A stretch of 64,000 nt of DNA from Streptomyces sp. NBC_01463 (GTDB taxonomy: Bacteria; Actinomycetota; Actinomycetes; Streptomycetales; Streptomycetaceae): contig CP109468.1 of the NCBI GenBank assembly GCA_036227345.1, positions 8,060,001 through 8,124,000 on the forward strand. Reading direction: 5' to 3'. The notes beneath the pieces are model-generated. The model saw only the letters and a program-made list of their open reading frames with translations. It searched no databases and had not been told where the DNA came from. Both the position numbers and the translations under genes were made by a program. Of the stretch, positions 45,472-54,671 are shown in pieces (position 1 is the stretch's first letter; every line of letters starts with the position of its first letter).

Positions 45472-45677
45472 CCGAACTCGACCGCCAATGAGGTCCGCAG
45501 CCACCTCGCCCGCTCGAGGTGCTACTCCTGGCGCCGGCAGCTGCGGACCGCGCAGCCCCATACACTTCCGACGCCCAACTGGCAGCCCGACCAGCCGCAG
45601 GCCCGCAGAACTCGGTAAGGTAGCGCTCTTCGGCTGGCGGAAGCCGTACGAAGTCTTCGAAGGCCGGGCACACCATC

Positions 45678-46445
45678 ATGCATCTCGTCGACCATCCCTC
45701 ACGCCACCGCCTCAGCGCCGCCCTGGATGACCTCGCCGTCACTTTCCGAGGTATGACCGCGCATCCGGACGAGAGTAACTGCGAGTGCCATTGGGGCAGT
45801 GCGCGGGAACTAGCCCTGTTGAAGACGCCGGACGTGGAACTGGAACCGGACCTCCTGCGCCGGACCTGGACGGCCATAGACTGGACCGATCATGCCGCCG
45901 TGCTGAAGCGCGTCCTGCCGCAGTTCGCCCCGGTACTGGTCGCCGGTCGCGCGGATCCCGTGTTCGGACTGGAAGAGGCCGGGTATTCCTTCGCCCGAGG
46001 CCGCTGGCAGCAGTGGCCGGACGACCACGCCGCTTGCGTACGCGAGTTTCTGCATGCCTGGTGGGAGCACAGCCTCACCGATCCGGATACGGCCGTCCCG
46101 GCGCACCAGGTCTTCGTACTGTGTGCCGAGGCATCCGGAACGGTTGGCCCCTGGCTTGCCGATTGGGAGAAGCAAACCGGGAGACTCAGCAACCGCCGCC
46201 TCGCCGAGGCCGTCGCAGAATGGGAGTACGAACTCCTGGGAGACAGCCTGCCGTGGCACATCGGCTGGTATGAGCACGACGAGGAAGAGATGCGCGCCGA
46301 ACTGGTCGCCTGGCTCGTCGGCCACGCTGCGGTGCGGCTACACGAGTCGGGCGCCCCGGCAGAGCTCCAGCACCGGATACGACTGCTCGGGCTCACCGGT
46401 AAGGACCGCTATATGGATCCACTCTGGCCCGGTCACCGCTACTGA
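45678..46445 (+). CDS. Hypothetical protein, 255 residues
   Basis: An acidic soluble protein with recurrent Trp-rich segments (CHWGSARELALLK, WTAIDWTDHAAVL, FARGRWQQWPDDHAACVREFLHAWW, WYEHDEEEMRAELVAWL). The helical content and Trp spacing resemble SMI1-neighbour proteins of polymorphic-toxin loci, but no family is identified. The ATG at 45678 has a weak ribosome binding site. It follows the SUKH gene by about 205 bases. Codon use is less biased than in the core genes, fitting accessory origin. Confidence 0.65.
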   Translation: MHLVDHPSRHRLSAALDDLAVTFRGMTAHPDESNCECHWGSARELALLKTPDVELEPDLLRRTWTAIDWTDHAAVLKRVLPQFAPVLVAGRADPVFGLEEAGYSFARGRWQQWPDDHAACVREFLHAWWEHSLTDPDTAVPAHQVFVLCAEASGTVGPWLADWEKQTGRLSNRRLAEAVAEWEYELLGDSLPWHIGWYEHDEEEMRAELVAWLVGHAAVRLHESGAPAELQHRIRLLGLTGKDRYMDPLWPGHRY

Positions 46446-46526
46446 CGAGCAGCAGCGGCGCGGTGCAAAGCCTTGCGGCAGCGGACTTAGTCGGCTCGAC
46501 CGCCGGCGCGGGGCCCTTCGCGTTGC

Positions 46527-47090
46527 TCAGACGCGAGTGGTGTGCTGGTTCAGGATGGCCCGCAGCCGGTCGAGGCCCTCGGCTTCATGCACGCCCCGCT
46601 TGGGCAGGACACCGAGGTACATGATGTTGGGGTCCCGGCTCAGCAGGACGAAATGGCCGGCAGTCTCCCGGTAGCCCTGGAAGACGGACCACTTCAGGAC
46701 CAGCGTGCTGTGGTCGGTCTGGCAGGTGACCCCCGCCGGGGACACGATGGCGCGGTACTCGCCCTGCCAACCGACGAGCCGCTGCACACTGGCGGCCTGC
46801 AGGCGCGGGTACCCCCACACGGTCAGAACGACGAACAAGAACAAGACGGTTGAGACCAAGTCGACTTTGCCGCGACCTACAGTGGCGAACAACCACTGCC
46901 CTACCCACAGAGTGAGAAACACACCCCGCAGCAGCAACCCGGTCCGCTTGATCCGCCCGCGGACCCGCAGGCCGACCAGTGTGTCATCAGACCGAGGCTT
47001 GTACACCACCTGGACCGCGGTCTGCTCGTCCACGACATCGTCAACCGATGGCGTGTGGTGCACGCCTTCGGCGTTCTGGCCCTCGGCCAT
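46527..47090 (-). CDS. YcxB-family membrane protein (downstream copy)
   Basis: A 187-residue protein. Two adjacent membrane helices (LLLRGVFLTLWVGQWLFATV and VSTVLFLFVVLTVWGYPRL) sit in the middle, followed by a PH-like YcxB domain: VSPAGVTCQTDHSTLVLKWSVF, YRETAGHFVLLSRDPNIMYLGVLPKR. The C-terminal LDRLRAILNQH helix is family-typical. The ATG at 47090 has an excellent GGGGAGGA site. A paralogue lies 41 bases upstream in the same direction. The family is uncharacterised; the membrane plus PH arrangement suggests lipid or protein binding at the membrane. Confidence 0.82.
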   Translation of the reverse strand: MAEGQNAEGVHHTPSVDDVVDEQTAVQVVYKPRSDDTLVGLRVRGRIKRTGLLLRGVFLTLWVGQWLFATVGRGKVDLVSTVLFLFVVLTVWGYPRLQAASVQRLVGWQGEYRAIVSPAGVTCQTDHSTLVLKWSVFQGYRETAGHFVLLSRDPNIMYLGVLPKRGVHEAEGLDRLRAILNQHTTRV

Positions 47091-47131
47091 TGTTCCTCCC
47101 CCGGCATAAAGACTGCGAACCCTACCGAACC

Positions 47132-47671
47132 TCAGTGCCGGGGCGGACGGCCGCCGTGCCGGGGGAGGTGGCGGTCGAGTATGCCACGCAGCCGGTTGGT
47201 ATCGTCCCTGCCCAATGCGCGCTTGGGCAGATAGTGCGCGATGAGCAGGTACGGCGCGGGCGTCAGCAGCACGAATCCGCCGGCGGTCTCCACGTACCCG
47301 CCAAGGCTCCGCCAGCCCCGGCGCGTCTCCATGTGCGTACCCGTGAAGCACACAACGTCATTGGACTCGTCGACGTTCACGGTCCAAGGCCCCAGCGGGG
47401 CACCCATCTTGGCATGCCGCGCGGTCAGCAGTCCCCTTCTGGCCATGAACCCGAACAGGCTGCCGAGGAAGGCGCCTCCCGCTGCCAGGACGCTGTTGGC
47501 AAGCAACCACACCGCCACTGCGAAGAGCACCGGCAAGAGCAGTCCATGCAGTCGGCCCTTGAACCCCCGCACCCGCCCGCGTGCTTGGAACGCGTCGGCC
47601 CAATCCGGCTGCCCCAACTCGAATCTCAGCTCGACGACAGCACCTGCCGCTTCGCTCAGCCTTTCTGCCAC
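47132..47671 (-). CDS. YcxB-family membrane protein (upstream copy)
   Basis: A 179-residue paralogue of the next gene: membrane helices LLLPVLFAVAVWLLANSVLA and AGGAFLGSLFGFMARRGLL, then the YcxB strand WTVNVDESNDVVCFTGTHM and WRSLGGYVETAGGFVLLTPA, ending with YLPKRALGRDDTNRLRGILD. The GTG at 47671 has GGGGGCGG upstream. The tandem arrangement and divergence in sequence suggest an old duplication with different partners. It starts about 90 bases from the SpoIIE phosphatase end, same strand. Confidence 0.8.
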   Translation of the reverse strand: MAERLSEAAGAVVELRFELGQPDWADAFQARGRVRGFKGRLHGLLLPVLFAVAVWLLANSVLAAGGAFLGSLFGFMARRGLLTARHAKMGAPLGPWTVNVDESNDVVCFTGTHMETRRGWRSLGGYVETAGGFVLLTPAPYLLIAHYLPKRALGRDDTNRLRGILDRHLPRHGGRPPRH

Positions 47672-47759
47672 GGCCGCCCCCTATGCCCCTCAGTAACGAG
47701 CGGACACTGTAACGCGCGTTCATCAATTCCCTCGTGGCCCGTGCTGTGTCCGGCTCGGG

Positions 47760-48932
47760 TCAGCTCTCGTGGCGGGGGCCGTGCCAGTCGAGGCACAGTA
47801 CGGTGGCGTCGTCGGCCAGGGGGCCGTCGAAGGCGTCGGTGACTGCCGTTGCCAGGACACGCACGACCTCGCGGGGGTGTTCGGTGGCGGTGTCCTGGAT
47901 CAGGCGGGGCAGATCGACGGAGCCGGCCTGCCGCTCCTGCATGCCGTCGGTGTAGAGCAGGAGGCGGTCGCCGGGGCGCAGATCGAGGTTTTGTATGCGG
48001 TAGGTGGTGCCGCCGGGTGCGCCGAAGAGCAGGTCGACGTCCAGGTGCGCCTCTTTCACTGCGCCCGCGCGCAGGAGGAGGGGTGGGGGGTGTCCGGCAT
48101 TGACGAGCTGTGAGCCGGTTCCGTCCAGGGCGACGCGCAGTAGCTGGCCGGTGGCGAGAGTGTGGTTGCCGTGGTGGAGGAGGGCCTGGTCGATCCGGCC
48201 GGCCTGCTCTGCCAGGTCGGCGCCGTCTCGGCGGGCGCTGCGTGAGGCGTTGACCAGGAGAGTGGCCATGAGTGCTGCGTTGATGTCGTGGCCCATGGCG
48301 TCGGTGATCGACAGGTGCAAGGTGTCGTGGTCAAGGGTGTAGTCGTAGGTGTCCCCGGCGGCGGATTCGGCCGGCACGAGGGACGCGGCGAGCGCGAACT
48401 GTGCGGCTTCGCAGGATGGTGCGTCGGGCAGGAGCTGCCGCTGGATCTCGGCGGCCAGGCTGAGCGGGGTGGCGCGCTGGCCCAAGCGGTAGAGGTCGGT
48501 GAAGCGACGGTCGGTGACGATGATGTACGCCAGCGCGTGAGCGGCCTCGCGGACCTCTTTCAGGATCTCCTGGTCGACGTGCGGCAGGGACAACTCCAGC
48601 ACCCCGATCGTGTCGCCACGATTGCTCACCGGGGCGAGCACCCGCTTTCCGCGACCGGCGTCGGGGGCCTGCACCAGTTCCTGGGCACGCAGCACTCGGT
48701 CGTAGAGGCTGCCGGCCAGTTGAATACGGCCGGCGTGGCGGTTGAACTGCGACGCGGTCTCGTCGCTGACCCGCACCACCTGCTGGCCGACAACATCGAC
48801 GAACAGGAACGACACCGCCCGCGCTTGGAACCGGTCGCGCAGGTTGCGTGCCACCACAGCCAGAGACTCTCCCGGCGCCGCGTCCTCCGCTGCGGCGAGC
48901 AGCCTGGCCAGCCCGAACGGGTCTCCCGGCAT
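47760..48932 (-). CDS. GAF/SpoIIE-type PP2C serine phosphatase
   Basis: A 390-residue signalling phosphatase. An N-terminal GAF-like domain (residues about 20-150, from [21 protein letters not shown] to DRRFTDLYR) precedes a SpoIIE/PP2C domain with the metal motifs [10 protein letters not shown] (usually GGDWYD), [13 protein letters not shown] and [12 protein letters not shown]. It would dephosphorylate an anti-sigma antagonist in partner switching. ATG 48932 follows GGGAGACGG. The altered first motif keeps the Asp. It leads a same-strand series with the two YcxB genes, suggesting possible co-transcription. Confidence 0.85.
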   Translation of the reverse strand: MPGDPFGLARLLAAAEDAAPGESLAVVARNLRDRFQARAVSFLFVDVVGQQVVRVSDETASQFNRHAGRIQLAGSLYDRVLRAQELVQAPDAGRGKRVLAPVSNRGDTIGVLELSLPHVDQEILKEVREAAHALAYIIVTDRRFTDLYRLGQRATPLSLAAEIQRQLLPDAPSCEAAQFALAASLVPAESAAGDTYDYTLDHDTLHLSITDAMGHDINAALMATLLVNASRSARRDGADLAEQAGRIDQALLHHGNHTLATGQLLRVALDGTGSQLVNAGHPPPLLLRAGAVKEAHLDVDLLFGAPGGTTYRIQNLDLRPGDRLLLYTDGMQERQAGSVDLPRLIQDTATEHPREVVRVLATAVTDAFDGPLADDATVLCLDWHGPRHES

Positions 48933-49266
48933 TGCCGTCTCCCAAGCGTTGCCCTATACACGCTGCGCCCCTGACCGCGGGCACCGAGCAGTGAATCTCT
49001 CACCAGTTCCACCATGCGCCTTTTCAGGACACCAAGCGCGCTCAGCTCCTCGCACACGGGACCACCTGCCTGCTGGCGAATCGGCGCGACATGACTATCG
49101 CTCTTCAACGCAGACGTGCCCGCGTGCGAGGCACAGGGCACCAGAGCGTCCCTGGAGGGCGGTCGCTCTGGCGTAGAACCGATGCTCCGCCGGTCGCCGG
49201 GGGCCGGGGGCCAGGTGGCGGGTGTTCGATTGTCCCCGAGGCACGGAGATCCGCTGCCTGGCGTTG
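48933..49266. other. Gene-free stretch upstream of the phosphatase
   Basis: About 330 bases; frames on both strands are interrupted or lack codon bias. It must contain the phosphatase promoter. No palindromes worth naming were found. It separates the phosphatase from the decayed ATPase remnant. Confidence 0.4.
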
Positions 49267-49409
49267 TCAGAGGGGGAGGAAAGCGGTGACGGTCTTGCCG
49301 CCGGCCGGCGTGTGATCGCGGTGGTGCGAGCGAGGCGGTTGACCATGGCCAGCCGAAACCGCCGTCGGCGCCGGTCAGGTCGGAGTCCAGCGGGTTCGTC
49401 GATTCCCAC
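49267..49409 (-). pseudogene. C-terminal remnant of a GHKL/ATP-binding protein
   Basis: Across three frames this strand spells ADGGFG, then LAMVNRLARTTAIT, then PAGGKTVTAFLPL with a stop at 49267-49269. Together they read as the last strand, G-box helix and C-terminal sheet of an RsbW/histidine-kinase-like ATPase. Restoring one missing C (after GGTTTCGG) and removing a duplicated AC (in ATCACACG) would join the frame. It is therefore a decayed tail left by rearrangement; the rest of the gene is gone. Confidence 0.5.
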
Positions 49410-49512
49410 ACGGCCCTGACAGGGAACCCACCGCTACTCGCGCGCTCCCAGCACGGGACAACAGTGGGTTCGCAAGCACTGGTGCTTCGGGACGGGTGAT
49501 CACGGAATGGGG

Positions 49513-49683
49513 GTGGCGGGCGTGAGACAGCAGGTGCTCTTCCACATTCGGCTTCGCCGTCCGGACAGGCCGCCGGAGCTGACGGAAGTACTCAGTCGGT
49601 TCACACCCGTCGTCCAGGCGCTGCCTCCCTCGGCTGCGATCAACCCTTCGGAATCGGCCTCGTTGCGGAGCCTGGATCGGTAG
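49513..49683 (+). pseudogene. Possible Y-family DNA polymerase (DinB-like) fragment
   Basis: A 56-codon frame with QQVLFHIRLRRPDRPPELTE and VLSRFTPVVQALPPSAAI, matching the pattern of Streptomyces DinB/DNA polymerase-thumb proteins (EFTPVVQALPPDAA). It stops at TAG 49681-49683, ten bases before the transposase start. Full proteins exceed 300 residues, so this is at best a short piece cut by the insertion. Similarity is from memory of the family; it is weak evidence. Confidence 0.4.
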
Positions 49684-49693
49684 ATCTCCTTGT

Positions 49694-50693
49694 GTGACAC
49701 GAGTGCAACTTACGGGTCGGGAGTGGAAGTTCATCGAGCCTCACCTGCCGATCGGGGAGTGCGGCCGTACCCCGAACGGCTGCGGCAGCAGTTCGAGGGT
49801 GTGACTGGCGGTTCAGGACGGGCGGGCAGTGGCGGGAGATGCCGAGGGAGTTCGGCGCCTGGTCGACCGTTCACAACCGCTTGCGGCAGTGGCGTGACGC
49901 TGGAGTCTTCGAAGCTCTGCTGGAGGGTCTGATCGCGGAGGCCGCGAAACGCGGCGAGGTCGACCTGTTCCTGGTCAGCATCGACTCCACCACCGCCCGG
50001 GCTCACCACGACGCGGCCGGGAAGCACATCGATGAGGACATCGTCACCGCCCTGGAGGAAGCCGCAACCGAAGGAGAGAAGGCTCGGTCAAAGGGGGCGC
50101 CCGCGAAGAACAAAGCGGTCAGGCCACCGAAGGCGGTCCCGCTCGGGAAGAGCGCCGACGCATCCGGCGCCGGCGCAAACTCCGACTGAAGGCCGCCCTC
50201 CTCGGACGCTCCAGGGGAGGGCAGACCAGCAAGGTCCACCTCGCTGCCGACCGCAAATGCCGCCCCCTGGCATTCATCTGACCGCGGGCCAGGCAGTGGA
50301 CAACCCACAGCTCATCCCCGTCCTTGAGGAAGTGCGGGTGTGCGGGCCCGTCGGGCGCCCCCGCACCCGGCCGGACGCGGTCGCCGGGGACAAGGCGTAC
50401 GCCTCCCGCAGGAACCGCGCCCACCTGCGTAAACGCGGTATCAAGGCGGTCATCCCGGAGAAGCGGGACCAGGCCGCCAACCGGAAGCAGAAGGGTTCCA
50501 GAGGTGGCCGGCCCGTCAGCCACGACGTTGACCTCTACAAGGACCGGAACACGGTCGAACGTGCGATCAACAGGATGAAAGCGTGGCGAGGCATCGCCAC
50601 GCGCTACGACAAGAACCCGGGCAGTTACCTGGCCGGGCGCTCTACCTCCGTGCCTCGACGATCTTGATCAGAGACCTCATAGGGCCCCCTTGA
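49694..50693 (+). mobile_element. IS5-family insertion sequence, transposase inactivated by frameshifts
   Basis: The transposase is readable in pieces: REWKFIEPHLPIG; RPYPERLRQQFEGV; WREMPREFGAWSTVHNRL with VSIDSTTARAHHDAAG (first catalytic Asp); KVHLAADRKCRPLAF then a stop codon; LTAGQAVDNPQLIPVLEE, DAVAGDKAYASRRNRAHLRK (second Asp) and YKDRNTVERAINRMKAWRG (Glu); and a last piece LYLRASTILIRDLIGPP ending at 50691-50693. These pieces lie in different frames, needing at least four indels or stops, so it cannot move itself. Terminal inverted repeats were not found by eye; the ends are therefore approximate. Confidence 0.85.
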
Positions 50694-50783
50694 TCGCCAC
50701 TGAGTGCGCGCTGCCCTCTGGTCGCCGTTCGCCGCCGAGACCAGGATGCCGGTCTTGCCCCCGGACGGGGGAGCCGCCTGCGC

Positions 50784-51524
50784 TCACATTCCGCCGGCGA
50801 TCCTCATCACCGTGCCGGTGGCGTAGGAGGCGTCGTCCGAGAGTAGCCAGGCGACCGCTCCGGAGATCTCCTCGGGCTGGCCGGCGCGGCCCAAGGGGAC
50901 AAGGGCCGCGATCTTGGCGGGCCGATGCGGGTCGGCGTGGAAGTCGGTCCAGATCGTGCCCGGCGCGACGCAGTTGACCCTGATGCCCTCGGCCGCCACC
51001 TCCTTCGACAGCCCGACCGTCATGGCGTCCACGGCGGCCTTCGCCGCCGCGTAGTGGACGTAGGTGCCGGGGCTGCCGAGGGTCGCGGCAGCGGAGGAGA
51101 TGTTCACGATCGCCCCGCCTGCCGTCATGCCGCCGATGGCCCGGCGGGCGCACAGCAGGTAGCCCAGGATGTTGACTTCCAGGGCCTGCCGCATCCCTTC
51201 CGGATCTGCGCTGGTCAGTGGCCCGACCGGCCCGCTCACCCCGGCGTTGTTCACCAGGCCGGTGACCGGTCCCAGCTGCGCGGCGGCCGTATCGAACAGA
51301 CGGTCCACGTCCGCCGCATCGGCGGTGTCGACCGCGACCGCGACGGCAGCCCGGCCCAGCGCGCGCACCCCTTCGGCCACGCCCTCGGCCGCCTCGGCGT
51401 CCGACCGGTACCCGACGGCAATGTCGTGTCCCTCGGCCGCCAGCCGGAGGCAGATCGCCGCTCCGATGCCCCGACTGCCGCCGGTGACCACGGTCACCTG
51501 CTGCCGCTCTCCCTGTTCCACCAT
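50784..51524 (-). CDS. Short-chain dehydrogenase/reductase (SDR)
   Basis: A 246-residue classical SDR. The cofactor motif is VVTGGSRGIGAAICLRL, the NNAGVSGPV loop is present, and the catalytic set is Ser (VNISSAAATLG), Tyr and Lys (YVHYAAAKAAVDAM). It resembles 3-oxoacyl-ACP-reductase-like SDRs; the residue after the first strand does not settle NADPH against NADH. The ATG at 51524 has GGAGGAG upstream, which decides it over the frame from 51566. It lies alone after the IS remnant, with a dyad upstream. Confidence 0.9.
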   Translation of the reverse strand: MVEQGERQQVTVVTGGSRGIGAAICLRLAAEGHDIAVGYRSDAEAAEGVAEGVRALGRAAVAVAVDTADAADVDRLFDTAAAQLGPVTGLVNNAGVSGPVGPLTSADPEGMRQALEVNILGYLLCARRAIGGMTAGGAIVNISSAAATLGSPGTYVHYAAAKAAVDAMTVGLSKEVAAEGIRVNCVAPGTIWTDFHADPHRPAKIAALVPLGRAGQPEEISGAVAWLLSDDASYATGTVMRIAGGM

Positions 51525-51548
51525 GTCCGCTCCTCCGAGCCGGGTAAA

Positions 51549-51565
51549 TGATCGATGATCGATCA
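51549..51565. promoter_or_regulatory. GATCGATC-type dyad upstream of the SDR gene
   Basis: TGATCGATGATCGATCA is a near-perfect 17-bp palindrome (mismatch only at the centre) 25 bases upstream of the SDR start codon. It fits a TetR-type operator, but no TetR gene is adjacent. Confidence 0.55.
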
Positions 51566-51742
51566 AACAGGCGGCACTCTACTCGGCGGGCAAGGAACGG
51601 AGGGCTCGATATCTTGAGCGTGGGGGTCTGTGACTGGAGGCCCAGGAGTACGCGGTGCCAGGCGGTACGGCAGAGGCCCCGGTCAGCATGTGGCGGGTGA
51701 CTTCGCACCGCGTTCTTGGCTCAGTAGTAGACGTGCAGCCGA

Positions 51743-51774
51743 AAGGGGTCCAGCTCTTCGGAGCTGGACCCCTT
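51743..51774. terminator. Strong UUCG-capped hairpin
   Basis: AAGGGGTCCAGCTC and GAGCTGGACCCCTT form a perfect 14-bp stem with a TTCG tetraloop, an unusually stable design. No intact gene ends here; transcripts from the right (SDR side) or left remnant would stop. The 51566-51742 part before it has no supported gene. Confidence 0.7.
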
Positions 51775-51859
51775 GCTGCATTTCGTGCTGGGAGACAGTC
51801 ACCAGACAGCAGTGCTGACCAGTGGCTGCCAGACGAGAGGCGTGCCCGTGCGCACGCCT

Positions 51860-52254
51860 TCTTCACCTTCCGGAAGCCGTTCACGGAACACCGGCCCGGT
51901 CCATGGCGGCCGGATCGACTCGCTCGGGCTGGATGAGAACGGTAGCCCGGTCATCGTCGAGTACAAGCGCGCATCGACGTCGGCGTGATCAACCAGGGGT
52001 TGTTCTACCTGTCGTGGCTGATGGATCACCGCCGCGAGTTCGAGCACCTGGTCCGTGACCTGTTGGGGACGGCGACGGCGGCCCAGGTCCTCTGGAGCGA
52101 ACCGAGGCTGGTGTGCATCGCTGGTGACCTCACGCGCTATGACGTGCACGCGGTCCGGGAGCACCGACGCAGCATCGACCTGGTGCGCTACCGCCTTTTC
52201 GGCAGCGTGTTGCTCGGCCTTGAGACCGTGGCATCCGTCAGCGCCCTGACGCCG
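51860..52254 (+). pseudogene. PD-(D/E)XK-type nuclease-like (DUF5655-adjacent) remnant
   Basis: One frame reads NTGPVHGGRIDSLGLDENGSPVIVEYKR (a PD-(D/E)XK signature: Asp, then E-x-K) and stops. The next frame continues without a gap as VINQGLFYLSWLMDHRREFEHLVRDLLG, then CIAGDLTRYDVHAVREHRRSIDLVRYRLFG. Restoring one G at the join near 51970 (YKRG-IDVGVINQG) makes one domain. The first 100 residues and the C-terminal extension known for the family (from memory) are missing. It is therefore a truncated and frameshifted gene in the accessory island. Confidence 0.65.
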
Positions 52255-52512
52255 GCCGTTCGCCGGGTGCGGCGACCGAGCCCCGCCAACCACCGCTTCA
52301 CTGCCAACGCCCCGGAACCCTCCCCGGCCGGAACGTCCACGTCCTCGCCGTACACCCGTGTCAACAACGCCCCCGGCCAGCCCCCTCCGGGGGACGCCTC
52401 CCTCGGGGCCGCGCCGGCGGCGGCCCCTCGGGCGGACAACGGTGCCTTCCGCGATCAGCCGGTCTGTATCCGCGACAGGGCGGGCATCGGCGAGGGCATC
52501 GGCGTACGGACG
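52255..52512. other. Non-coding stretch between remnant and alcohol dehydrogenase
   Basis: About 255 bases; the open frame from the upstream remnant continues but loses similarity, becoming Pro/Ala-rich without codon bias. No structure or gene was recognised. Confidence 0.35.
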
Positions 52513-53559
52513 TCAGATGGTGGCGGTGTCGATCACGAAGCGGTAGCGCACGTCGCTGGCGAGCACGCGCTCGTACGCCTCGTTGATCTGGTCGGCGCGG
52601 ATCAGTTCGATCTCGGCGCCGAGGGAGTGCCGCGCGCAGAAGTCGAGCATCTCCTGCGTCTCACGGATGCCGCCGATACCGGAGCCCGCAAGGGTCTTCC
52701 GGCCTCCGATGACGGAGAACAGGTTCAGCGAGACCGGCTCCTCCGGCGCCCCCACGTTGACCATCGCGCCGTCCGTCTTGAGGAGCGCGAGGTACGCGTC
52801 CAGCGGCAGCGGCGCCGAGACCGTGGAGATGATCAGGTCGAACGAGCCCTTGAGCTGCTCGAACGTCTTCGGGTCGCTGGTAGCGAAGTAGTGGTCCGCG
52901 CCCAGCTTCAGCCCGTCGGCCTCCTTGCGCAGCGTCTGGCTGAGCACGGTCACCTCGGCGCCGAGCGCGTGCGCGATCTTGACGCCCATGTGCCCGAGAC
53001 CGCCGAGTCCGACGATCGCGACCCTCTTGCCGGGACCGGCGTTCCAGTGGGCGAGCGGGGAGTACGTGGTGATGCCGGCGCACAGCAGCGGAGCGGCCTC
53101 GTCGAGGGCGATGCCCTCGGGTATGCGCAGGGTGTAGTTCTCGTCGACCACCACGTGGGTGGAGTACCCGCCGTAGGTGGGCTCGCCGTCCTTGCCGATG
53201 GCGTTGTACGTGCCGACGTTGCCCTCGGAGCAGTACTGCTCAAGGCCGGCCTTGCAGTTCTCGCACTCGCGGCACGAGTCGACCATGCAGCCGACGCCGA
53301 CCCGGTCGCCGACGGCGAACCTCGTCACGCCGGGACCGACCTCGGCGACCACGCCTGCGATCTCGTGGCCGGGAACCATCGGGAAGATGCCCTCGCCCCA
53401 GCCGTTACGGGCCTGGTGGATGTCCGAGTGGCAGATCCCTGCGTACTTGATGTCGATCAGGACGTCGTGCTCGCCGACCGGGCGGCGCGGCACGGTCGTG
53501 CGCTCCAGCGGGGCCTTGGGGGTGGGGGCGGCGTATGCGGCGACGGTGGTGACAGTCAT
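52513..53559 (-). CDS. Zinc-dependent NAD(P) alcohol dehydrogenase
   Basis: A 348-residue medium-chain dehydrogenase. The catalytic zinc ligands are in [14 protein letters not shown] (Cys) and [14 protein letters not shown] (His). The structural zinc site is [15 protein letters not shown], and the cofactor motif is [13 protein letters not shown]. It resembles the YahK/cinnamyl-alcohol-dehydrogenase-like NADP-dependent group that reduces aldehydes. It is divergent from an XRE regulator gene with about 150 bases between the starts, so that regulator probably controls it. A role in aldehyde detoxification is likely by family. Confidence 0.92.
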   Translation of the reverse strand: MTVTTVAAYAAPTPKAPLERTTVPRRPVGEHDVLIDIKYAGICHSDIHQARNGWGEGIFPMVPGHEIAGVVAEVGPGVTRFAVGDRVGVGCMVDSCRECENCKAGLEQYCSEGNVGTYNAIGKDGEPTYGGYSTHVVVDENYTLRIPEGIALDEAAPLLCAGITTYSPLAHWNAGPGKRVAIVGLGGLGHMGVKIAHALGAEVTVLSQTLRKEADGLKLGADHYFATSDPKTFEQLKGSFDLIISTVSAPLPLDAYLALLKTDGAMVNVGAPEEPVSLNLFSVIGGRKTLAGSGIGGIRETQEMLDFCARHSLGAEIELIRADQINEAYERVLASDVRYRFVIDTATI

Positions 53560-53708
53560 CCGGGAATGATCTCCTCAAAGGTGGGGTGGTTCTTCAACTG
53601 TGCCTCATGCCCCGACAAACACCCAGGTCCCCGCTGTGCCTACGTCTGCTGTGCGTACTACTGGCAGGGTCACGGTGGGCACCGCGCCGTACCCGGATAC
53701 TGGAGGAC

Positions 53709-54572
53709 ATGGACCAGCGCGCCGAACTCAGCGAATTCCTCCGTAGCCGGCGGGCCCGGCTCAAGCCCGAGGACGTGGGTCTGCCCGATGTGGGCCGGGC
53801 CCGGCGGGTGCCGGGGCTGCGGCGCGAGGAGCTGGCCCAGCTCGCCGGCGTGTCCGTGGCCTACTACACACGTCTGGAACAGGGGAACAGCGGGAACGTC
53901 TCCGGTGAGGTGCTGGACGCGATCGCCCGTGCGCTGCGGCTGTCGGACACGGAGCATGCTCACCTCACACACCTGGCGAACCCGAAGACGAAGAAGAAGC
54001 GTGCCGCCGCCGCCCGCCCGCAGCGGCTGCGGGCGGAGCTCCAGTACCTGATCGATGCCATGGACAGCGTGCCCGCGTACGTGCTGGGGCGGCGGATGGA
54101 GATCCTGGCGTCGAACCGGATGGCGCGGGCGTTGCTCGGCGACGAGACCGCGCTGCCGCCCGAGGAGCGGAACATGGCCCGGATCGTGTTCCTCGACCCG
54201 CACTCGCGAGATCTGTACGTGGACTGGGAGTGCAAGGCCGTCGAGCTGGTGAGCGCGCTGCGGCTGTGCGCGGGCTGCTGGCCCGACGATCCGCTGCTCT
54301 CGGCCCTGGTGGGAGAACTCTCGGTGAAGAGCGAGGAGTTCAGGACGCTGTGGGCCGCGCATACGGTCCAGGAGAAGGGGTACGGCACGAAGCGGCTGCA
54401 CCATCCGCTGGTGGGTGACCTCACCCTGTCCTACGAGACGCTGAAGCTGCCGGCCGACCAGGACATGTCGCTGGTCACCTTCCATGCCGCGCCCGGCTCG
54501 GCCGCCGAGGAGTCGATGCGGCTGCTCGGCAGCTGGGGCCTCGACACCGACACCCGGCCGGTGAACCGCTGA
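53709..54572 (+). CDS. XRE-family regulator with MmyB-like ligand domain
   Basis: A 287-residue protein. An XRE helix-turn-helix (residues 10-85: LSEFLRSRRARL, RVPGLRREELAQLAGVSVAYYTRLEQG) precedes an MmyB-type C-terminal domain (LQYLIDAMDSVPAYVLGRRMEILASNRMARALLG, NMARIVFLDPHSRDLYVDWE). Actinobacterial MmyB-type regulators often control an adjacent divergent oxidoreductase, and that arrangement is seen here with the alcohol dehydrogenase. ATG 53709 has TGGAGGAC directly upstream. The small-molecule signal is unknown. Confidence 0.9.
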   Translation: MDQRAELSEFLRSRRARLKPEDVGLPDVGRARRVPGLRREELAQLAGVSVAYYTRLEQGNSGNVSGEVLDAIARALRLSDTEHAHLTHLANPKTKKKRAAAARPQRLRAELQYLIDAMDSVPAYVLGRRMEILASNRMARALLGDETALPPEERNMARIVFLDPHSRDLYVDWECKAVELVSALRLCAGCWPDDPLLSALVGELSVKSEEFRTLWAAHTVQEKGYGTKRLHHPLVGDLTLSYETLKLPADQDMSLVTFHAAPGSAAEESMRLLGSWGLDTDTRPVNR

Positions 54573-54671
54573 CCCGGCGCCGTGGCTCCCTCCCCCTGCG
54601 CCGCCCGTAGCCGCGCAGGGGGAGTGCTCCAGCCGGCCCTCGGCACGGATGGACGTGCCGGTCAGGCGTGC

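Noticed and set aside
45472..45677. A possible gene in the gap before the 255-residue hypothetical protein
   Set aside because: Frames on both strands lack codon bias; a - strand frame with some protein-like stretches overlaps the next gene.
49375..49734. A 119-residue - strand frame beside the IS5 element
   Set aside because: It overlaps the ATPase and DinB-like remnants and shows no consistent bias or similarity.
51566..51742. A possible small gene ahead of the UUCG hairpin
   Set aside because: Two frames are open but neither has a ribosome binding site or a recognisable protein pattern.
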